A stretch of DNA of 64,000 nucleotides from NCBI RefSeq assembly GCF_002257565.1, contig NZ_CP022736.1:1488001-1552000 (forward strand). Direction: 5' to 3'. The first letter of the stretch is position 1, and every line of letters starts with the position of its first letter. Source of the stretch: Herbaspirillum sp. meg3. Its GTDB lineage: Bacteria > Pseudomonadota > Gammaproteobacteria > Burkholderiales > Burkholderiaceae_D. A model generated the notes under the pieces. The model was not told where the DNA came from and ran no database searches. It saw only the letters and a program-made list of their open reading frames with translations. Shown in pieces: positions 60,336-64,000 of this stretch. Both the position numbers and the translations under genes were made by a program.

Positions 60336-61118
60336 TTACTCGGAGATACCGCCGACGACGCGCGAGAAGCCGCCGTCCACGTAGGTGATCTCACCGGTGA
60401 TGCCGCCTGCCAGGTCCGACAACAGGAAGGCCGAAGCATTGCCGACGTCTTCAATCGTTACGTTGCGGCGCAGCGGGGCGTTGTCGGACACAAAACCGAG
60501 GATCTTGCCGAAGCCCTTGATGCCGCTGGCTGCCAATGTCTTGATCGGGCCGGCGGATACGCCGTTGACGCGCACGCCCTTGGGGCCCAGAGATTCCGCC
60601 AGGTAACGCACGCTGGCTTCCAGCGATGCCTTGGCCAGACCCATGGTGTTGTAGTTTGGAACCACACGTTCAGAGCCAAGATAGGTCAATGTCAGCAGCG
60701 CCGAGTTGGGACGCAGCATCGGCAGCGCAGCCTTGGCCATTGCCGGGAAGCTATATGCCGAGATGTCGTGCGCGATCTTGAAGCCTTCTCGCGAGAAGCC
60801 TTCCAGGAAGTCGCCGGCAATCGCTTCGTTCGGCGCGAAGCCGATGGCGTGCACCAGGCCGTCCAACTGGTCCCAGGACTTGCCCAGATCGGCGAACAGG
60901 GCATTGATTTGCTCGTCGCTGCCGACGTCGCAATCAAAAATCAGCTTGCTGTCGAATTCTTCAGCGAACTTGGTGATACGGTCCTTGAAACGTTCGCCGA
61001 CATAGGTGAACGCCAGTTCCGCGCCTTCGCGCTTGCATGCCGTAGCGATGCCATAAGCGATGGAACGATTGGATAACAGACCTGTGATCAGGATTTTCTT
61101 GCCTTGCAAAAATGCCAT
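60336..61118 (-). CDS. fabI: Enoyl-[acyl-carrier-protein] reductase (NADH)
   Basis: Last step of each fatty-acid elongation cycle; cytoplasmic and the triclosan target. 260 residues. SDR-like GLLSNRSIAYGIA at residues 13-25 binds NADH, and the catalytic Y146, Y156 and K163 (LTYLGSERVVPNYNTMGLAKASLE) fall at exactly the E. coli FabI numbers. GGAG lies 6 nt before the ATG at 61118; the frame extends 39 codons upstream without support. Monocistronic, divergent from the Yej-type importer. Confidence 0.96.
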   Translation of the reverse strand: MAFLQGKKILITGLLSNRSIAYGIATACKREGAELAFTYVGERFKDRITKFAEEFDSKLIFDCDVGSDEQINALFADLGKSWDQLDGLVHAIGFAPNEAIAGDFLEGFSREGFKIAHDISAYSFPAMAKAALPMLRPNSALLTLTYLGSERVVPNYNTMGLAKASLEASVRYLAESLGPKGVRVNGVSAGPIKTLAASGIKGFGKILGFVSDNAPLRRNVTIEDVGNASAFLLSDLAGGITGEITYVDGGFSRVVGGISE

Positions 61119-61404
61119 GTTGACTCCGAGTGATGGGTAATGCCGATATGCCGGCAGCGGCGCGGCTGAAACTGACGAGATTGTAGGGGCTTGCGATGAG
61201 GAGGGCAACTTTTCGACTCGATCAACGTATTGCATTTGAGGATAGGCGGCGAGTCCTTCATTTGTAGAGAAATATGCTGGTTCTACTATCTACCGCGCAG
61301 GAAAGACGTGTCAGTTGTGTACAATCGATCATCATAGTCGGCCGGAGACTTTATTGCGATTCTGGTCTATTTCAATGCAACGCCAACGTTTCTTTTGTGG
61401 ACGC

Positions 61405-63222
61405 ATGTTCAAATTTCTCGTTTCAGTTTTACTGGTCGGCATATTGGCTCAAAGCAGCAGCGCCTTTGCTGCATACGCGATGGCGCTGGGTTACACGCCG
61501 AAATATCCGCCCGGATTTACCCATTTTGACTACGTTAATCCGGATGCGCCGAAACAAGGCCAGATCACGTTTCCCGCGTTAGGCAGTTTCGACAAGCTCA
61601 ACCCCTTTACCTTAAAGGGTTCTGTTGTCAGTGGAATGGGCCAGGGAGGCAACGGTTTTGTCTTTACGCAGTTCAGTCTCATTTTCGAGTCGCTCATGAC
61701 ACAAAGCGAAGATGAACCGTTTTCTGCGTATGGGCTGCTAGCCGAAGACATGGATCTGGCCCCCGATCAACTCAGCGTGACTTTTCGTCTGAACCCGGCA
61801 GCACGCTTCTCCAATGGGGATCCGGTCACTGCTGAGGATGTCAAATATTCGTTCCGCACCCTGACCGGCAAATCGACGTCGCCTGTGTTCCGTTCGTATT
61901 GGGCAGATGTAAAGAATGTCGTGGTGGTGAACCGGCTCACTGTACGTTTTGAGTTCTCCAAAAAGAATAGCGAACTGCATATGATCATCGGACAGTTGCC
62001 GGTGTTTTCGCCGAAATGGGGGCAAGGAAAGCCGTTCGACAAGGTGGCGCTGGAGCAGCCGATAGGTAGTGGGCCCTATACCGTCGAAAAGTTTGATTTC
62101 GGCAAATATGTCACCTACAAGCGTAATCCGGCCTACTGGGCTACCAACCTGCCGAGCCGACGCGGTCTGTTCAATTTCGATCGGGTCTCCTTCCGGTATT
62201 ACAAGGACGATTTTACGCGGCTGGAGGCGTTCAAAGCAGGCGAGTTCGACGTCAACATCGAAAACAATGTCCGCAACTGGGTACGCGGGTATAACGGCAA
62301 GCGCTTTTCCAGCGGGGAACTGGTCAAACATGAATTCCCTCGGAGTAACGTCACAGGCCTGCAGGGCTACGTCTTCAATCTGCGGCGGCCGATTTTTCAG
62401 GACGTCCGCGTCAGGAAGGCAATCGGACTAGCGCTCGATTTCGAATGGCTGAATCGCCAGTTGTATTACGGCCGTCTCAAGCGTAGCGACAGCTATTTCA
62501 CCAATAGCGAACTGGCTGCGAAAGGCTTGCCGGATGCGGAGGAGCTGAAGATATTGATGCCGCTGAAAGACAAGCTTCGACCGGAAGTTTTTGGTCCGGC
62601 GCCGGTGCCGCCGTCGACCGCAGCACCTGGGTCATTGCGAGAGAATCTGAAAAAGGCACGCGATCTGCTGGCACAGGCGGGCTGGACGTATCGCGATGGC
62701 GCGCTACGCAATGCGCAAGGAAATATATTCAGTTTCGACTTCATGATCGTGCAGCAATCATCGGAACGTGTGATCGCGCCGTTTGCGCGCAATCTGGAGA
62801 AACTCGGTATCCGGATGAACTATCGGATGATCGACGCGGCGCTGGCGCAGAAGCGCATCAATGATTTCGATTTTGATATGGTCACGCAGATCAAGGGCGG
62901 TTCGTCGAGTCCGGGCAACGAGCTGTATGACGATTTCGGCTCGCACTCGGCTGGCGAGAGCGGAAGCGAAAACTATGGCGGCATCGCCGATCCGGCCATT
63001 GACGCTTTGATCGATCGAGTCGTCAAGAGTAGCTCGCGCACCGACCTGATCAATGCTAGCCGGGCGCTTGACAGAGTCTTGCTGCATGGTTTTTATTGCG
63101 TGCCGAATTACTACATCGAGAAAAATTTCGTCGCCCATCGCAATACCCTGGGTTATCCGCCGGTGCCTCCACATCAATACGCGCCACAGGTATGGGCGCT
63201 GACGATGTGGTGGACAAAATAG
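61405..63222 (+). CDS. yejA: Oligopeptide ABC transporter substrate-binding protein (YejA-like)
   Basis: A 605-residue periplasmic binding protein of solute-binding family 5. Signal peptide MFKFLVSVLLVGILAQSSSAFAA, then ALGYTPKYPPGFTHFDYVNPDAPKQGQITFPALGSFDKLNPF, the diagnostic YejA opening. E. coli YejABEF imports peptides, including microcin C. Two upstream in-frame starts (61375, 61315) are possible; 61405 gives the cleanest signal peptide. The permease gene follows 10 bp later. Confidence 0.9.
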   Translation: MFKFLVSVLLVGILAQSSSAFAAYAMALGYTPKYPPGFTHFDYVNPDAPKQGQITFPALGSFDKLNPFTLKGSVVSGMGQGGNGFVFTQFSLIFESLMTQSEDEPFSAYGLLAEDMDLAPDQLSVTFRLNPAARFSNGDPVTAEDVKYSFRTLTGKSTSPVFRSYWADVKNVVVVNRLTVRFEFSKKNSELHMIIGQLPVFSPKWGQGKPFDKVALEQPIGSGPYTVEKFDFGKYVTYKRNPAYWATNLPSRRGLFNFDRVSFRYYKDDFTRLEAFKAGEFDVNIENNVRNWVRGYNGKRFSSGELVKHEFPRSNVTGLQGYVFNLRRPIFQDVRVRKAIGLALDFEWLNRQLYYGRLKRSDSYFTNSELAAKGLPDAEELKILMPLKDKLRPEVFGPAPVPPSTAAPGSLRENLKKARDLLAQAGWTYRDGALRNAQGNIFSFDFMIVQQSSERVIAPFARNLEKLGIRMNYRMIDAALAQKRINDFDFDMVTQIKGGSSSPGNELYDDFGSHSAGESGSENYGGIADPAIDALIDRVVKSSSRTDLINASRALDRVLLHGFYCVPNYYIEKNFVAHRNTLGYPPVPPHQYAPQVWALTMWWTK

Positions 63223-63232
63223 GAGAGTAAGC

Positions 63233-64000
63233 ATGTGGGCATACATATTACGGCGCGTGCTGTTGATGATTCCGACGCTCATCGGCGTCATCCTGCTGAC
63301 GTTTGTGGTGATCCAGTTCGTGCCGGGAGGGCCGGTAGAGCAGATGGTGCAGCAGCTCAAAGCCCGCGATGGCGAAGGCGGTGGCGGCGCCGGTTTTGGC
63401 TATAACGGGCGAAAGGGAGTCGATGCCGAACGCATCAAGGAAATCAAGGCGCTGTATGGTTTCGACAAGCCGGTGACCGAACGCTTCTGGATCATGATGA
63501 AAGGGTTTGCCCGTTTCGATCTGGGCGACAGCTTCTATCATCACGTCGATGTGTGGACGTTGGTCAAATCGAAACTGCCGGTGTCGGTGTCGATCGGTTT
63601 GTGGACCTTCTTTCTGACCTATCTCATCTCGGTGCCGCTGGGTATCGCCAAGGCCGTGCGCGAGGGTAGCCGTTTCGATTCGCTGTCGAGCGCAGTGGTG
63701 CTGGTGGGCTATTCGATTCCCGGGTTTGTGCTGGGCGTGTTCCTGCTGGTGGTGTTCGGCGGCGGCAGCTTCCTGCAATGGTTCCCTCTGCGCGGACTGA
63801 CCTCTGACGACTGGGCCACGCTGTCGCTGTTCGGCAAGATCAAGGATTACCTGTGGCACATCACCTTGCCGGTGCTGGCGTCGGTGGCCGGATCATTTGC
63901 GGTCATGACCATGCTGACCAAGAATACCTTTCTCGACGAGATCCGCAAGCAATATGTGCTGACCGCTCGGGCCAAGGGCCTCTCCGAAAACAAGGTGCTC
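63233..64000 (+). CDS. yejB: Oligopeptide ABC transporter permease (YejB-like, partial)
   Basis: The first 256 codons of a DppB/YejB-type permease; it runs off the right edge. It opens MWAYILRRVLLMIPTLIGVILLTFVVIQFVPGGPVEQMVQQL, typical of family B permeases, with a YejB-specific periplasmic insert (residues about 45-70, Gly-rich). Later membrane segments and the EAA-type loop (LTARAKGLSENKVL) are visible at the edge. AGGAG lies 8 nt before the ATG. The rest of the importer (yejE, yejF) would be expected to the right. Confidence 0.9.
   Translation, partial: MWAYILRRVLLMIPTLIGVILLTFVVIQFVPGGPVEQMVQQLKARDGEGGGGAGFGYNGRKGVDAERIKEIKALYGFDKPVTERFWIMMKGFARFDLGDSFYHHVDVWTLVKSKLPVSVSIGLWTFFLTYLISVPLGIAKAVREGSRFDSLSSAVVLVGYSIPGFVLGVFLLVVFGGGSFLQWFPLRGLTSDDWATLSLFGKIKDYLWHITLPVLASVAGSFAVMTMLTKNTFLDEIRKQYVLTARAKGLSENKVL

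Overview
This 64 kb window looks like chromosomal DNA of a free-living betaproteobacterium, most likely in the Oxalobacteraceae (Herbaspirillum/Collimonas-like). That is an inference from gene families and gene order (tkt-gap, yhdP-nitrilase-tldD, M48 peptidase-PCD-rsgA divergent from orn, long-form LeuA, E. coli-type MurB and ArgG) and from the GC-rich coding sequence. It is mostly core metabolism with dense genes. I found no rRNA, tRNA, insertion sequence, prophage or CRISPR array.

Layout. 1-7.2 kb: a minus-strand operon of allophanate hydrolase (AtzF type), a nitrate/taurine-type ABC importer and a BMP-type (nucleoside-like) ABC importer, probably for nitrogen scavenging. 7.5-12.9 kb: yidB-like gene, rsmE, then tkt-GNAT-gap. 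13-24.2 kb: small lipoprotein, methyltransferase, glnE, then yhdP-nit-tldD. 24.2-25.7 kb: aroG behind a Phe/Tyr-rich leader peptide and attenuator. 26-30.1 kb: an OmpR-type two-component pair and an enlarged solitary fliD. 30.4-35.4 kb: a possible structured small RNA, yajQ, murB and an argF-VOC-argG-ppnP operon. 35.8-44.8 kb: TonB siderophore receptor with a Fur-like box, rsgA-PCD-M48, orn, TauE/SafE, a repeat element, a YecA-like gene, srkA and tag. 44.8-52.2 kb: an aldehyde dehydrogenase, an old yellow enzyme, an MsbA-like exporter and egtD-egtB (ergothioneine). 52.2-54.4 kb: leuA behind a leucine-rich leader peptide. 54.6-58.3 kb: the Pqi (MCE) envelope lipid-transport operon with a split pqiA. 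58.4-64 kb: rhlE, fabI and the start of a Yej-type oligopeptide importer.

The most interesting content is regulatory. The entry enzymes of two amino-acid pathways (AroG and LeuA) each sit behind a short leader ORF crowded with codons for the pathway's end product. The aroG case has the full promoter / leader peptide / antiterminator / terminator layout. The leuA case has seven CTA codons among nine Leu codons, a start lying at the predicted transcription start, and a competing pairing, but no canonical terminator. Other items worth testing are the FliD with three internal repeats and an EF-hand-like loop, a 153-bp inverted-repeat element filling a convergent gap, 13-bp tandem repeats before egtD, and an operator-like palindrome over the -10 box of the aldehyde dehydrogenase gene.
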